DNA from: Gallionella capsiferriformans ES-2
GTDB lineage: Bacteria; Pseudomonadota; Gammaproteobacteria; Burkholderiales; Gallionellaceae
DNA: 64,000 bases
Direction of reading: 5' to 3'
Assembly (NCBI RefSeq): GCF_000145255.1
Contig: NC_014394.1
Coordinates: 1,550,001 to 1,614,000 of the forward strand
Below, in pieces: positions 40,201 through 47,426 of this stretch. The notes under the pieces were generated by a model. It was not told the origin of the DNA. It worked only from the letters and a program-made list of their open reading frames with translations, and did not search any database. Position numbers and translations under genes: made by a program. How positions within the stretch are numbered: the stretch's first letter is position 1; each line of letters begins with the position of its first letter.

Positions 40201-42119
40201 TTATTCGGGTCAACCGGCACACGGATCGAAGTAAAGTCGTTGGCAATCCGCAGTCCGGAAGCCACAATCGGCAACGGCTGACCAGTCTGGATAGCTTTGA
40301 TGAGGCTCAGCGCATCGATCAATGGCGGAGCGTAAGTAGCGACGGCATTTCCAACACCGGCAAGCGCGTTGTAGAGGGTTTGGGCACCGTCACGTGGTAT
40401 CGGTGCGACCATTGCTTCCATCGTACCATCGGGCTTTGCTTTGTATGATGTAATCGTGCCGTCCGCATTGACTGTTCGGATTTGTTCGAGGCCATCAGGC
40501 AAATATTTAACAATATCAATCCCGCCATTCTGCCCAGGACGTATCGCATCGCCATTCACGAACGGAACATACAGGGGTGTGCTGCCAGCCTGAGCGACAC
40601 TAACATACCCACTACCGTCTGTGCGCATACCAAAACCGGTGCCATCTCCATAACTCACGCCGTAGTCGCCGTTGTTGTACATGCGCATACTGACGCCATC
40701 AGATGGACGGTAATAATCCGTGTGATCCGCAAAGCGATACTCTTTGAGTTCGGCAACACTCGGGTTAGTCGCACTCGGGTATATGATAGGGTTCACCCCA
40801 GATGCAAACGATGGCAATAAATCAGTATTGGGTAATGTGGATGCGCCAATTGCGGCATTTAGCAGCTTGGAGCCGAACAGCAGTGTGCCAACATTCATAA
40901 TAAAACCAACTGGATTGCTTAACGCCGCAAGTTTGATTGCGCCTTCAATTACGCCGCCGACCATATTGTAGAGGGCTTCGTTTCCCCCTCCCATCACCGA
41001 CGAAGTCAACTTCCCAAAGAACTGAGCAGACTCGCTAGGCGCAGAAAATGCAGTGGTAAACAAGGCCATCGCAGCAAGCCCCCCGTAAGAGGCAGCGTTA
41101 TCGTCAAAAGACAACCCATCAAAAATCGACAGAATAGCTTCCGTAGTTTTTAAAGGCAGTGGGTTCTGATCAATAATACTGCAAGAATTCAGGTCATTCG
41201 TAGCCAATGCTTTTGCCAGCGCGCCTTCGAGCCTGTGATACCAACCAAGATAGTTGCCGGGAACATTTCCCGCAGCGGGATCGTAGTTCACCCCTATTTC
41301 ACACATCGTCCCTAAAGTTTTACCACCAATATAGGTCACCACATCGCCATAACCGGTCAACGGATCGACCATCCGTATCGCTGTAATCGTTGCGCCGGAT
41401 AGATTTACAGCAGCAATATCTGCTGGGGTAAAGCCTAGCTTTGTCAGCAAATATTCAGAATTAAGGCCGTTCACCTTGGTGGCGGTCAGGTTAGACAAAT
41501 CGAACCCGCTGATAGCTGAGGTCAGACTCCTCACGTCGTCAAGTGACTTACCTGCTAAGCGCCGATCATTCGCCCAACTGTCGATGGTCGCCTGTGGCAC
41601 GCCGTGTTTCGCCGCCACAATGATGGCATCCAACACCGCCGCCCCTGCGCTTTGGCCGCCTGCCGTCAAGCTCATTGTCGGATTGTTCAGGAATGCTTCG
41701 CGCAATGTCTGCAAGCCACCGTCCAGCACAAAATCCTTGAACTGATCCTGCATGAATTGTGCGGCTTGTGTCGTATCGGCGGCGGAGCCGGGATTGGTGC
41801 CGAATGCGCCATTCAAGCCGGCAACCCCAAGCCCAACGGTATTATTGGCAGTATCCAGAGCGATGAAAGCGTTCAGGCCTGTTGGGCTATTCAATACATG
41901 CCTTGTTTCGAAGCTGCTCAGGTTAATATTGGGTAACGGGACATAACCCGCTTGACTACCCGCCACATCGGTCACACCGGATGGCAAAAACTGCCCCACC
42001 TGAATGACGCTGGGAATATTCTTCTGCGCGGCATTGTTCAGGTCATAGACCAGATTGGAAAAAGTGATGCCGAGATTGCTGTTTTGCAGTTGCTGTGCGT
42101 CCAGATTCAGATTAGCCAT
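33555..42119 (-). CDS. Giant RTX protein, 2854 residues, with possible N-terminal esterase motif
   Basis: Residues 1-350 resemble an alpha/beta-hydrolase: GQSAG at 155-159 fits the GxSxG nucleophile motif in AGGQSAGAAVLDAII, and WYHRLEG follows near 290. The middle (about 950-1110 and 1390-1490) has EF-hand-like DxNxDG repeats; a cadherin-like segment with 'ANDTLAGL' lies near 1160. RTX nonapeptides cluster at about 1630-1780, then two or three VCBS/cadherin-like domains ('VNDAPVV', 1960-2270), three 115-residue repeats (about 2276-2599) and the shared secretion end. Likely a secreted or surface-bound multidomain adhesin or enzyme exported by the HlyB system. It starts four bases after the stop codon of the preceding gene. 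Confidence 0.9.
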   Translation of the reverse strand: MANLNLDAQQLQNSNLGITFSNLVYDLNNAAQKNIPSVIQVGQFLPSGVTDVAGSQAGYVPLPNINLSSFETRHVLNSPTGLNAFIALDTANNTVGLGVAGLNGAFGTNPGSAADTTQAAQFMQDQFKDFVLDGGLQTLREAFLNNPTMSLTAGGQSAGAAVLDAIIVAAKHGVPQATIDSWANDRRLAGKSLDDVRSLTSAISGFDLSNLTATKVNGLNSEYLLTKLGFTPADIAAVNLSGATITAIRMVDPLTGYGDVVTYIGGKTLGTMCEIGVNYDPAAGNVPGNYLGWYHRLEGALAKALATNDLNSCSIIDQNPLPLKTTEAILSIFDGLSFDDNAASYGGLAAMALFTTAFSAPSESAQFFGKLTSSVMGGGNEALYNMVGGVIEGAIKLAALSNPVGFIMNVGTLLFGSKLLNAAIGASTLPNTDLLPSFASGVNPIIYPSATNPSVAELKEYRFADHTDYYRPSDGVSMRMYNNGDYGVSYGDGTGFGMRTDGSGYVSVAQAGSTPLYVPFVNGDAIRPGQNGGIDIVKYLPDGLEQIRTVNADGTITSYKAKPDGTMEAMVAPIPRDGAQTLYNALAGVGNAVATYAPPLIDALSLIKAIQTGQPLPIVASGLRIANDFTSIRVPVDPNNPTGATYLKPTNASINGASNVAGGVLSLMSLDAALKRGDSMAAITAGAQAISYSASAYASFGGTFSSTTASSINSLNTALPYLNIVNSIVHGDAVGAAMGAIAMTPAAPVAWAYYAFNMIDSLFSSSEAPPEAWGSAHAQWSGFTATSSAVGEFGGLEAANQTYGSMLSYLDQLAAQQQTLNPGSSIGVIANRLPGLSYRNYSGYQITDIDPLTGVQVNPDIKYDLTGRPYNAPAGSVQASQSLTERMIRVALARGAIAPTWEIQTAALQTLAGDPMAGLTEEERAGRAGLLASQLAAGASTQTFRAVALDLNGDGVQTTGANKTVAFDVDNSGYLKNTAWLSNADGFLFLDRNLNGQIDAGNELFSNSAVSLTARGLNGMRWVDSNYDGKLSALDPVWNELKVWQDANGNGAADAGEVQTLGTLGISALDYAMGTFTQNGQLKQLASPDLAADTSGTRTHVVPEGIIIQSSQGQTSLLVTRVDDKSLLEANRDGITSYEDTETLISAADLLANDTLAGLSGQNISLTGVSGFTHGTGFLDGNGYIHYTPEANYFGAAQFNYTLQAGTGQTATATVNMNIQNVNDAPTVTIDQHVRALYGYASRAYVVGTGYIPASPQYAPYTGYNYTRVTAPVYGVHNTILTYVDTDGTNNATLIVSDVDNAPGTFTFDVVAQAQKGQGSVDASGNVGYTNWVGPNTPGAAYDSSVHVPGTDGGTFIRTYTTQADPFTVRVTDAGGASATIRVNTVHSGAYNPALGSGGGGGKKPISIDLGNDGFGFTNVNDSNIFFDINSDGFKHRTAWPTADDGLLALDANGNGTIDNGSEISFAAYLDGAQTDLQGLAAFDTNNDGVFSALDAKWNQFGVWQDVNQNGITDAGEFKSLDQMGISAVGLSSDGQFSIINGQSVHGMGQVTKVDGSTLALADVTLAYSEEVQITNADGTTSVTLKSAFAPSGETVTGTADKDLLLGNNGNTIIEAMAGDDVVMSDIGNDMIDGGAGSDLLYAGDGNDLVIGGTGDDVVFAGLGDDVVLGGDGHDALLGEGGNDVMFGGAGNDMLSGGDGNNVLSGDAGDDQVYGGTANDALFGGTGTDELSGMEGYDRLDGGAGNDLLDGGAQDDALFGGAGDDTLIGGAGNDTLDGGAGNDTYRVDSQGDVVTENINEGVDTVQSVINYTLGDNIENLTLTDPSSGSGQALADINGTGNALDNIITGNSGNNLLNGGRGADTLNGGAGNDTYLFNLGDGADTIIDSAMSAAGAGINTLVLGAGITAAMSTPLVGPNGEVTLDFGRGDSIRINQVGNLSVQNIQYADGSIVSVESLLNVAPVAHPDAISISEDSAQTRIAIASLLANDTDANALDTLSLTGFDAISVQGNAVAQDVSGNLVLNMGLRYQSLAAGQTVLDTFSYTIADSAGAASATSVTATIVGANDAPVAASPIVDQATWQAAAFGFTVPVGTFTDIDQGDVLNYSAVLSDGSTLPGWLSFDAVRLSFTGSPGNADVGSLSIVLTATDTGGLSASSAFHLNVANVNDAPVVTMKIADQLVAQGKAVNLSLPAILFTDLDFIHGDRLTYSASLADGSALPAWLSIDPATGRLNGTAGMGDLGALAIRLTATDTGGLSATTDFNMTVASMITGTSGNDTLFGSYGDDVYLFSAGSGQDTIYDFGGIDTIRLAGLNPSQVSYARELGNNGWPTYDLVIKVNGTSDSLRIVNYYINPVFQIEKFVFDDGTVLGTAEMNVSVFNLRASSNDSVVRGGNNGNSNDTYLFGIGSGQDKILDFDNGIDTVKLVGLNPSQVSYARELDNNGWPTYDLVIKVNGTSDSLRIVNYYINPVYQIEKLVFDDGTVLGTAEMNAAAIDLRGSGNSSVLRGGGNGSINDTYLFGMGSGQDRILDFDNGIDTVKLVGLNPSQVSYARELDNNGWPTYDLVIKVNGTSDSLRIVNYYINPVYQIEKLVFDDGTVLGSFAFGYAGYDILQGGNGNDALTDSGGNNLLIGGAGADTLTGSTGNELFAGGAGNDTITTGSGADVIAFNRGDGMDVVNGGVGTDNVVSLGRGINYADLALSKVSNNLILEVGNGEQITFANWYDTTANNKSVLDLQVMADAMAGFNATSTDPLLNQAVQNFNFTAVANAFDQARGTSATFMHWSATNSLLAARLSGTDTAALGGDLAHQYGTSGSFTGMNLTAAQTTLNDPLFGAQAQTLHALQGLQGGAVALQ
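34323..35290. repeat. Three 345-bp repeats inside the giant RTX gene
   Basis: Units begin at 34323, 34668 and 35013, exactly 345 bases (115 codons) apart. Each encodes LNPSQVSYARELDNNGWPTY followed by a conserved DLVIKVNGTSDSLRIVNYY segment. The two units nearest the 3' end of the gene are the most alike; the one at 35013 has diverged most. Confidence 0.95.
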
Positions 42120-42122
42120 GCC

Positions 42123-43346
42123 TTATTCCCCTTTGCAAACGTCAATGTAAAAAAAGTCTAAGCGCTTCGAAAAAAGCTGCTGTTCTTTCCCATACTCCCT
42201 GCAACCATCGGGCCCAGTCCCTCCCCCCCGTGATTCGATCTTTACCAACGCCCCATTCATCACTTCATAAAAACCGCCAATATGCTGACTATCTGTTTCG
42301 CGGCTCTTCCAATGCGCGCCCCACTCAAAGCCTTTCTTGGAATATTTTGCAAGACCGTGGACTTTACGAACCTGCACCAAATCCATAATGACGGGAGGAA
42401 CTCCAAATCGTTTAACCGTGCCATCCAGATATAGCAAACGCTCAAAGCGTGGGGACGTCCCCTCAATGGGTTGCGTTCCACTCAGATCTATCCAGATTAG
42501 ATAGGCCTTCTCGTATGGGAGATACGAAACGTAAGATATTTTCTCTCCCGGATTAAATTGGATATCGATGCGCTTGCCGGAGGGTTGCTCCCAATACACA
42601 TGGAACGGCGGCATCTCCGCCGGGCCGTCGCGATAAAATCCGGGGCGACCATACTCGTCCCTGCCAATTTTTAGCGCTGGATAACTGGCAGGTTTCCATT
42701 CGAAAATAGTACCGTGCTCTACCTTGAGCGGAAATCGCGCCACAAACTGAGGCTCCTCAGGCGCGGCTTTCGGACGTCTCCATACGGGCACGAGTTGACA
42801 AGACTGAACATTCAACTCCAGCTCTTGCGGAAAATTCTTTGGATAGGCCTGCAATGGCTCGCCGAGTTTTCCGAAGTACATAGTCCAGCTAAGGCCATTT
42901 CGTACGCTTGTAGCTATTCTGCCCTCGCTATAGCACATTAGATCGCCTACAACTCCGGTATCCTCGACCTTCCCGGTCAGAGTATCGACAATTACCACCT
43001 TAGGCGGGATCTCGCCAAATTTCGCCTCGAACCCATCGCCCGCATGCATCTCTGCTATGTATCGATGCTCGTCCATCCATGCAGGTTCGCTTAAAGAATA
43101 CCCCCGCAGATAAAACGTTTTCTTGTAACTTTTCGTCTTGTCGGAAATCCTGAGTTTCGCCGCCAGCGGGTCTTCTGGGATGATTTCAAATGCCGCCGGT
43201 TGAGCAGGCACTACAGCGCTCGATGCACCCACATTGCTTGCCCCAACAACCGCAGGCTCTTCCGCCCCTGCATGCACCGACAATATTAACGTACCCATCA
43301 CCAGCAACGTACACCATGCCCTGTTGAATCTCACTCTTGTGCTCAT
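42123..43346 (-). CDS. Secreted protein of unknown function
   Basis: 407 residues with a clear signal peptide (WCTLLVMGTLILSVHAGAEE, cleavage after about 28). The rest is a mixed, tryptophan- and tyrosine-rich globular sequence without membrane segments or a motif I can name. The start codon overlaps the stop of the truncated RTX gene (ATGA) and the stop lies just before the giant RTX gene, so it is firmly in the operon. The sequence before residue 60 (VVGASNVGASSAVV) is low in complexity. A periplasmic role linked to RTX export is a guess. Confidence 0.7.
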   Translation of the reverse strand: MSTRVRFNRAWCTLLVMGTLILSVHAGAEEPAVVGASNVGASSAVVPAQPAAFEIIPEDPLAAKLRISDKTKSYKKTFYLRGYSLSEPAWMDEHRYIAEMHAGDGFEAKFGEIPPKVVIVDTLTGKVEDTGVVGDLMCYSEGRIATSVRNGLSWTMYFGKLGEPLQAYPKNFPQELELNVQSCQLVPVWRRPKAAPEEPQFVARFPLKVEHGTIFEWKPASYPALKIGRDEYGRPGFYRDGPAEMPPFHVYWEQPSGKRIDIQFNPGEKISYVSYLPYEKAYLIWIDLSGTQPIEGTSPRFERLLYLDGTVKRFGVPPVIMDLVQVRKVHGLAKYSKKGFEWGAHWKSRETDSQHIGGFYEVMNGALVKIESRGGGTGPDGCREYGKEQQLFSKRLDFFYIDVCKGE

Positions 43347-44029
43347 GCTGCCCTCCTTTCCTCGCGCACCTCATTAGCAGCATTGCCCCTGCCTGCAAGC
43401 AGGTCATCGTCGCCCAGCGCGTTGATGATGGTGTTGCCGTAGTGGCCCAGCAGCAGGTCTTTGCCCTCTGTGCCAGTGCTGGCCTTGAGGGTGTAGTCGA
43501 AGCTAGCCGCCCCGAAGTAATTAGCCTCCGGGGTGTAGTGAATATAGCCGTTTCCATCCAGAAAACCTGTGCCGTGCGTAAATCCGGAGACGCCGGTGAT
43601 GCTGATGTTCTGCTCGGACAACCCCGCCAATGTATCGTTGGCCAGCAGGTCGGCGGCGCTGATAAGGGTTTCGGTATTCTCGTAACCGGTCACGCCATCG
43701 CGATTCGCTTCGAGCAGACTCTTGTCGTCGACACGGGTGACCAGCAGGCTGGTACTGCCGTTGCTGCTTTGGAGGATGATGCCTTCCGGAACCACATGGG
43801 TGCGCGTGCCCTGAGTATCGGCAGCAACGTCGGGGCTAGCCAGTTGTTTTAGCTGGCCGTTACCCATGGCATAGTTGAGTTCGGTGATGCCGAGCTGGGC
43901 GAGGGTCTTGAGTTCGATGGCGTCGAATTTGCCGTTGTTGTTGTCGGCCACGCCGTCGCCGTTGGCGTCTTGCCACACCAGGAGTTCTTTCATAACCAAA
44001 GGGGTTAGCTTCGCCTTATGTTTTTGCAT
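43343..44029 (-). CDS. Truncated RTX-like paralogue
   Basis: 228 residues. Residues 15-180 copy a central part of the giant RTX protein (KVWQDANG, GTRTHVVPEG, LLVTRVDDKSLLEANRDG, ANDTLAGL, GYIHYTPEANYFGAA), and the last part joins directly to a nonapeptide-like stretch (GKDLLLGHYGNTIINALGDDD). No N-terminal domain or secretion end is left. At DNA level 43500-43870 matches about 38500-38890 closely. ATG at 44029 has GAGGGA before it; an in-frame TTG at 44074 would overlap the previous stop. It is either a deletion relic still translated for coupling, or a small secondary product. Confidence 0.65.
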   Translation of the reverse strand: MQKHKAKLTPLVMKELLVWQDANGDGVADNNNGKFDAIELKTLAQLGITELNYAMGNGQLKQLASPDVAADTQGTRTHVVPEGIILQSSNGSTSLLVTRVDDKSLLEANRDGVTGYENTETLISAADLLANDTLAGLSEQNISITGVSGFTHGTGFLDGNGYIHYTPEANYFGAASFDYTLKASTGTEGKDLLLGHYGNTIINALGDDDLLAGRGNAANEVREERRAA

Positions 44030-44070
44030 TTCGTTTCCCTCACTCAACGCAGGTTCGTTTTCCACGGAAT

Positions 44071-45822
44071 TCAATTCTTCTCCGATTCGGCGACGGGAAC
44101 AGTGTGACTAGCCAATTTGGCTTTACCTTGCGATACACGTTCCACCAGTGAGGTGAGCCGCTGTTCCTGTTCTGCCAGTTTCGGGTCCGTCGCGCCCAGC
44201 ACAATCTGGTCATCCAGCGCATAGAGCTTACAGTTCTTGCCTGTGCGTTCGCTGCACGCTTGCAGCGCTTTATAGGCTGCATGGCAATCTCCGCTCGCCA
44301 TCGCCGTTTCACCACTGTCTGCCACCGCGAACGCTCGCGGCATCATGGCCTTCAGGAATTCACGGTAGACTGTCTTTCCGTTATCGCCCACGCTCAGTGG
44401 AAGGTGTGCAATATCGTCGATATCACCTATGCCGGTTACCGGGGGAAAGGTGTTGGCCATGGAGCCCTCGTAACCAGCAGGGCATGCTTCCCATTCCATC
44501 AGGCCGTTTCTGGCATACAGGCTGCAATGCTCCGCCGATCCGCCATTGCGCGCTTCGCACGCGGCAATTGCCGCTTGGACCGAAGCGTCCTCCCCGGTGC
44601 TCAGACCGTATGCTCCGCTGGTGGTCAGGGCGAAGTAGCGGGGATTGGAAGCACGATCGAACTTCCTGTATTCGGCCTTGCCCGCTTCGTCGAGGTAAGG
44701 CACAAAATTGGAAGACCTCTCGGTCATCGACCGATAGCGTTCCCACCATAGTGATGACTGCTTCCTGTCTTCTTGCACGCCGGGCAAGCCTCGGCCATAC
44801 ATATTCGATGCTAGGTACATGGCTGGGCTGTAATAGCGCCTCGCATCGTCCAGCACATCGTCCAGTAGTTTCTGCCCGTCCTCATCCGTCGGCAGCGTGT
44901 CCATTTGGCCGTTTAGCAGCAAGGGTTCCTTCAGGATAGCCAAGGCATAGTCCCCGCCGCTGACCTGCTTCGCCGACAGTTTTCCGGCAATTTCGCGTTG
45001 CAGTTCCCTATCCTTATGTACCTTGAATTCTTCACCCGATTCGGTCATGACCAGACCTTTCTGCAAGCCAAGCAGCAATCGCCTCTGGGCATGGATATCT
45101 CCCTGTTTGACCTTGTTTCGCAAGTCGTCGAACAGGGCCTGCGTATGCCGATCATCCTCATCGGCCGCAACATTGTGTGCTATGTCGGCAGCGTTCAGGC
45201 CGTTTCCCTTGGCTATGATCAAGGGGATGTCGGCATCGCCCATGTCGAGCAAGGATGGAAAGACTTCGACCTGAGCGCCGAACATACCCAAGAACACCCC
45301 GGCCATAAGGCCGCCCGTCGTGGAGAAGATTGGCCCCTCGTGAATATCCAGGTTGCCTACATACTGTATTTTGCCAGCCTCCACATTAAATTTCCGCGAA
45401 AATGGCCGCCTCGCATGGAAGAGCGTCAACCGCTGGCCCCCTCCAGCTTGCCCTTCCAGTTGTTCTGAATTGAAGTCATAGAATTCGTAAATTCCGGGCG
45501 GCAACATCAGCGCGGCAAGCCGCCCCCAGACTTGGCGAGGCGACCTTGACAACTCTTCCGTGCCGAAGAGGCTCCCTCGGGCCAAGGAGATGCTCCCGTT
45601 CCAGTTGACGGGCATGCGTTTGTCATCCTTGATCTCGCGCCATTTGACAGACGATGAGGTTTGTATGGCGCCATGAAGGGTGATCGAGAAAACCGCCACC
45701 CCTTTGCCGGGCTGTATTTCCACCGGTTTTTCCAGATTCACATCGCCGGCGCACGCGGCCAAAGGCAGCATTAATGCACATGCACAAAGCGCCAGTCTCA
45801 ACCGGCTAATTCCCATTTTCAT
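44071..45822 (-). CDS. Lipoprotein with Sel1-like region, unknown function
   Basis: 583 residues. The signal peptide ends in a lipobox (LPLAACAGD), so the mature protein is probably lipid-anchored. The first 200 residues are beta-rich (HGAIQTSSSVKWREIK). The middle includes a helical region with a Sel1-like phrase (MYGRGLPGVQED). The C-terminal third has paired cysteines (AACEARNGGSAEHCSLYARNG; ACSERTGKNCKLYALDD), two copies of a DUF4189-like pattern. It may help assemble or anchor the RTX proteins; this is inferred from the operon only. Confidence 0.68.
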   Translation of the reverse strand: MKMGISRLRLALCACALMLPLAACAGDVNLEKPVEIQPGKGVAVFSITLHGAIQTSSSVKWREIKDDKRMPVNWNGSISLARGSLFGTEELSRSPRQVWGRLAALMLPPGIYEFYDFNSEQLEGQAGGGQRLTLFHARRPFSRKFNVEAGKIQYVGNLDIHEGPIFSTTGGLMAGVFLGMFGAQVEVFPSLLDMGDADIPLIIAKGNGLNAADIAHNVAADEDDRHTQALFDDLRNKVKQGDIHAQRRLLLGLQKGLVMTESGEEFKVHKDRELQREIAGKLSAKQVSGGDYALAILKEPLLLNGQMDTLPTDEDGQKLLDDVLDDARRYYSPAMYLASNMYGRGLPGVQEDRKQSSLWWERYRSMTERSSNFVPYLDEAGKAEYRKFDRASNPRYFALTTSGAYGLSTGEDASVQAAIAACEARNGGSAEHCSLYARNGLMEWEACPAGYEGSMANTFPPVTGIGDIDDIAHLPLSVGDNGKTVYREFLKAMMPRAFAVADSGETAMASGDCHAAYKALQACSERTGKNCKLYALDDQIVLGATDPKLAEQEQRLTSLVERVSQGKAKLASHTVPVAESEKN

Positions 45823-45894
45823 TACTCTCTCTCCCTACTTGCTCGCGGCTACGCCGGATTATTCAAATTCAAAGCGAAACCTGCCTGCCCATGT

Positions 45895-46362
45895 TCATGC
45901 CGTTCCCAATATCATCGAGTAATTTCCGCCTGTTATCTGAAATCCGAGCTTGCGCAGAAAACGGTCCATTTGCTGAAGGTCTGTTCCGCTGTTGATACCG
46001 ACCGATAACTCATAAGCCCCCCGGTTCTCCGCCCACTTTTTGAAAGCGGTAAGCAGCTTGAGGCCAGCACCACTCATACGTTTGTCTGGCAATAAGTTGT
46101 ACTGAATGACGCTGGCGACTACCTGATCCGAGAAGAAGTGCCTTTCTGCACACCCGATCAGGCAGCCTATGGATTGTTCATTGCTATCCACTGCAACAAA
46201 AAAACAATACGTGCCGCGCGGGTTTTCGACGGCGGCGCGCAGGTTGTCAGCGACGCGTTCCGCATTGAAAGCGTAATCCTTGAAGCGCGTACGTGCTTGA
46301 AAGGTACGCGCAAGTTCTACGAAGGACGGAATATCGTCCAAAGTGGCAAAACGAATTTTCAT
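45895..46362 (-). CDS. GNAT-family N-acetyltransferase
   Basis: 155 residues with the GNAT fold pattern: an N-terminal MKIRFATLDDIPSFVELART, a central strand FFVAVDSNEQSIGCLIG, an acetyl-CoA loop region (LPDKRMSGAGLKLLTAF) and the C-terminal RFLRKLGFQITGGNY. It follows the RTX acyltransferase gene by about 50 bases on the same strand. Whether it modifies the RTX protein or a small molecule cannot be told from sequence. Confidence 0.82.
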   Translation of the reverse strand: MKIRFATLDDIPSFVELARTFQARTRFKDYAFNAERVADNLRAAVENPRGTYCFFVAVDSNEQSIGCLIGCAERHFFSDQVVASVIQYNLLPDKRMSGAGLKLLTAFKKWAENRGAYELSVGINSGTDLQQMDRFLRKLGFQITGGNYSMILGTA

Positions 46363-46412
46363 AAGTTTGTTTGGGTCGCTGGATTCAGAGGGTAAATACC
46401 GGGGTCACACGA

Positions 46413-46922
46413 TCACTGTGCAGCCCACTCATGCAATTTGAGCTGATTGGCGTTCAGCGGGTCGGGCAGCAGTGCGCTGATTTTTTGTCCGGCAAGCTGC
46501 TCCTTGCGCAATTCTTCCAGCATTTTCTCAATCTGTCCGAACGGCGCGACTGCATCGATCAACCAGACGTGTTCACCGCTTTGCCATTCGTGCGGCGCGA
46601 TGCGCAGCACGCCTGAACGCAGGCGCTGGTCAATCTCGTCATTAACTTTGGCCCAGGTAAAAAATGCAAAAGGAATATTATTTTTGGTATAAAGGCGACA
46701 TTGATCGAGAATGACGGCGGGCAAGAGCGCCCAGTCGAGGTCGGCGATGAAGGTGAATTTCTTGAGCGGGTCGCGGGCATACAGCCATAACACCGGCCCC
46801 AAAATTGGCAATTTGGAAAGGGCTATCTGCGCAGATTCAAGCGTCTGATTGGCTTGCTCGGCGATAACGTGATCCGGTGCATCTTGTTCAATTTTTTTCA
46901 AATGAGGCATGTCATTGCCCAT
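46413..46922 (-). CDS. RTX toxin-activating lysine acyltransferase homologue (HlyC family), catalytic His replaced
   Basis: 169 residues, the family's usual length. Family landmarks are present: LGPVLWLY near the start, LLPAVILDQCRLY, PFAFFTWAKV, WQSGEHVWLIDAVAPFG. HlyC acylates protoxin lysines using a histidine in the SxxH motif and an aspartate. Here the aspartate is kept (D123 in LIDAVAPFG) but the expected His site reads ARDPLKK, placing lysine 54 where H23 of HlyC lies. It may be inactive, or use a different chemistry. ATG at 46922 is chosen for AAGGAG six bases upstream; the frame extends 21 codons further. It is the first gene of the RTX operon. Confidence 0.82.
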   Translation of the reverse strand: MGNDMPHLKKIEQDAPDHVIAEQANQTLESAQIALSKLPILGPVLWLYARDPLKKFTFIADLDWALLPAVILDQCRLYTKNNIPFAFFTWAKVNDEIDQRLRSGVLRIAPHEWQSGEHVWLIDAVAPFGQIEKMLEELRKEQLAGQKISALLPDPLNANQLKLHEWAAQ

Positions 46923-47426
46923 GAGCATCTCCTTGTTGTAAATTATGGGTAAGCATGGCGCAGGTGCTGAGACGAATATTTGCACGATTGCAGCCTAAAA
47001 AACACCGAATAAATACTAGATAAATCAGCGCACAACCACAGGCGGTGTATAACCGAATTAACCGATTTTTATGACTATGCAGCATGTACCAAACTATGCC
47101 TTTCGCCCCCACCACTCCAGGTGGCGCTGTTTTAGACCAATTACCCAACTACACTCGGTTTTGACCACACCGAGCAACTCCGATCATATTACTAAAATTT
47201 TTTTAAACGGGGAGCTATCCAAACTGATAGGTTATTGACGGATTTCCAGAATTATTTTTCAGTATTCAACCAGCCAAAATTACGTAAATGGCCCGTCGCT
47301 TGACGCAGATGCAGCAAATGAGTTCTACTTCGCCAAGCTCACCGCAAGAAGCAGCATAGGCATGCAATTGCAACCAATCCGAACATTAAAAATTGTTTCC
47401 GTTTTCAGCTGCTGCCTACATTACAC
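46923..47426. other. Divergent control region between luxR and the RTX operon
   Basis: About 500 bases without a convincing gene. It holds the candidate lux box at 47213-47232 and should contain the promoters for luxR (rightward) and the RTX operon (leftward). The AT-rich run at 47188-47206 lies just beside the box. Confidence 0.7.
47213..47232. promoter_or_regulatory. Candidate lux box upstream of RTX operon and luxR
   Basis: agctatccaaactgataggt is an imperfect 20-bp palindrome with CTATC and TGATAG arms. It matches 16 of 20 positions with the reverse complement of the box in front of luxI. It is 290 bases from the acyltransferase start and 195 bases from the luxR start. Confidence 0.65.

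Noticed and set aside
38778..40448. Long open frame (556 codons) on the plus strand
   Set aside because: It lies wholly antisense to the giant RTX gene, whose protein has clear domains; the frame is open because of the codon pattern of the real gene. No ribosome binding site or recognisable domain.
43337..43852. Open frame of 171 codons on the plus strand
   Set aside because: Antisense to the truncated RTX-like gene, mirroring the antisense frame seen over the giant RTX gene.
46912..47148. Open frame of 78 codons upstream of the acyltransferase gene
   Set aside because: Overlaps the start of the acyltransferase gene in another frame and lies in the presumed control region.
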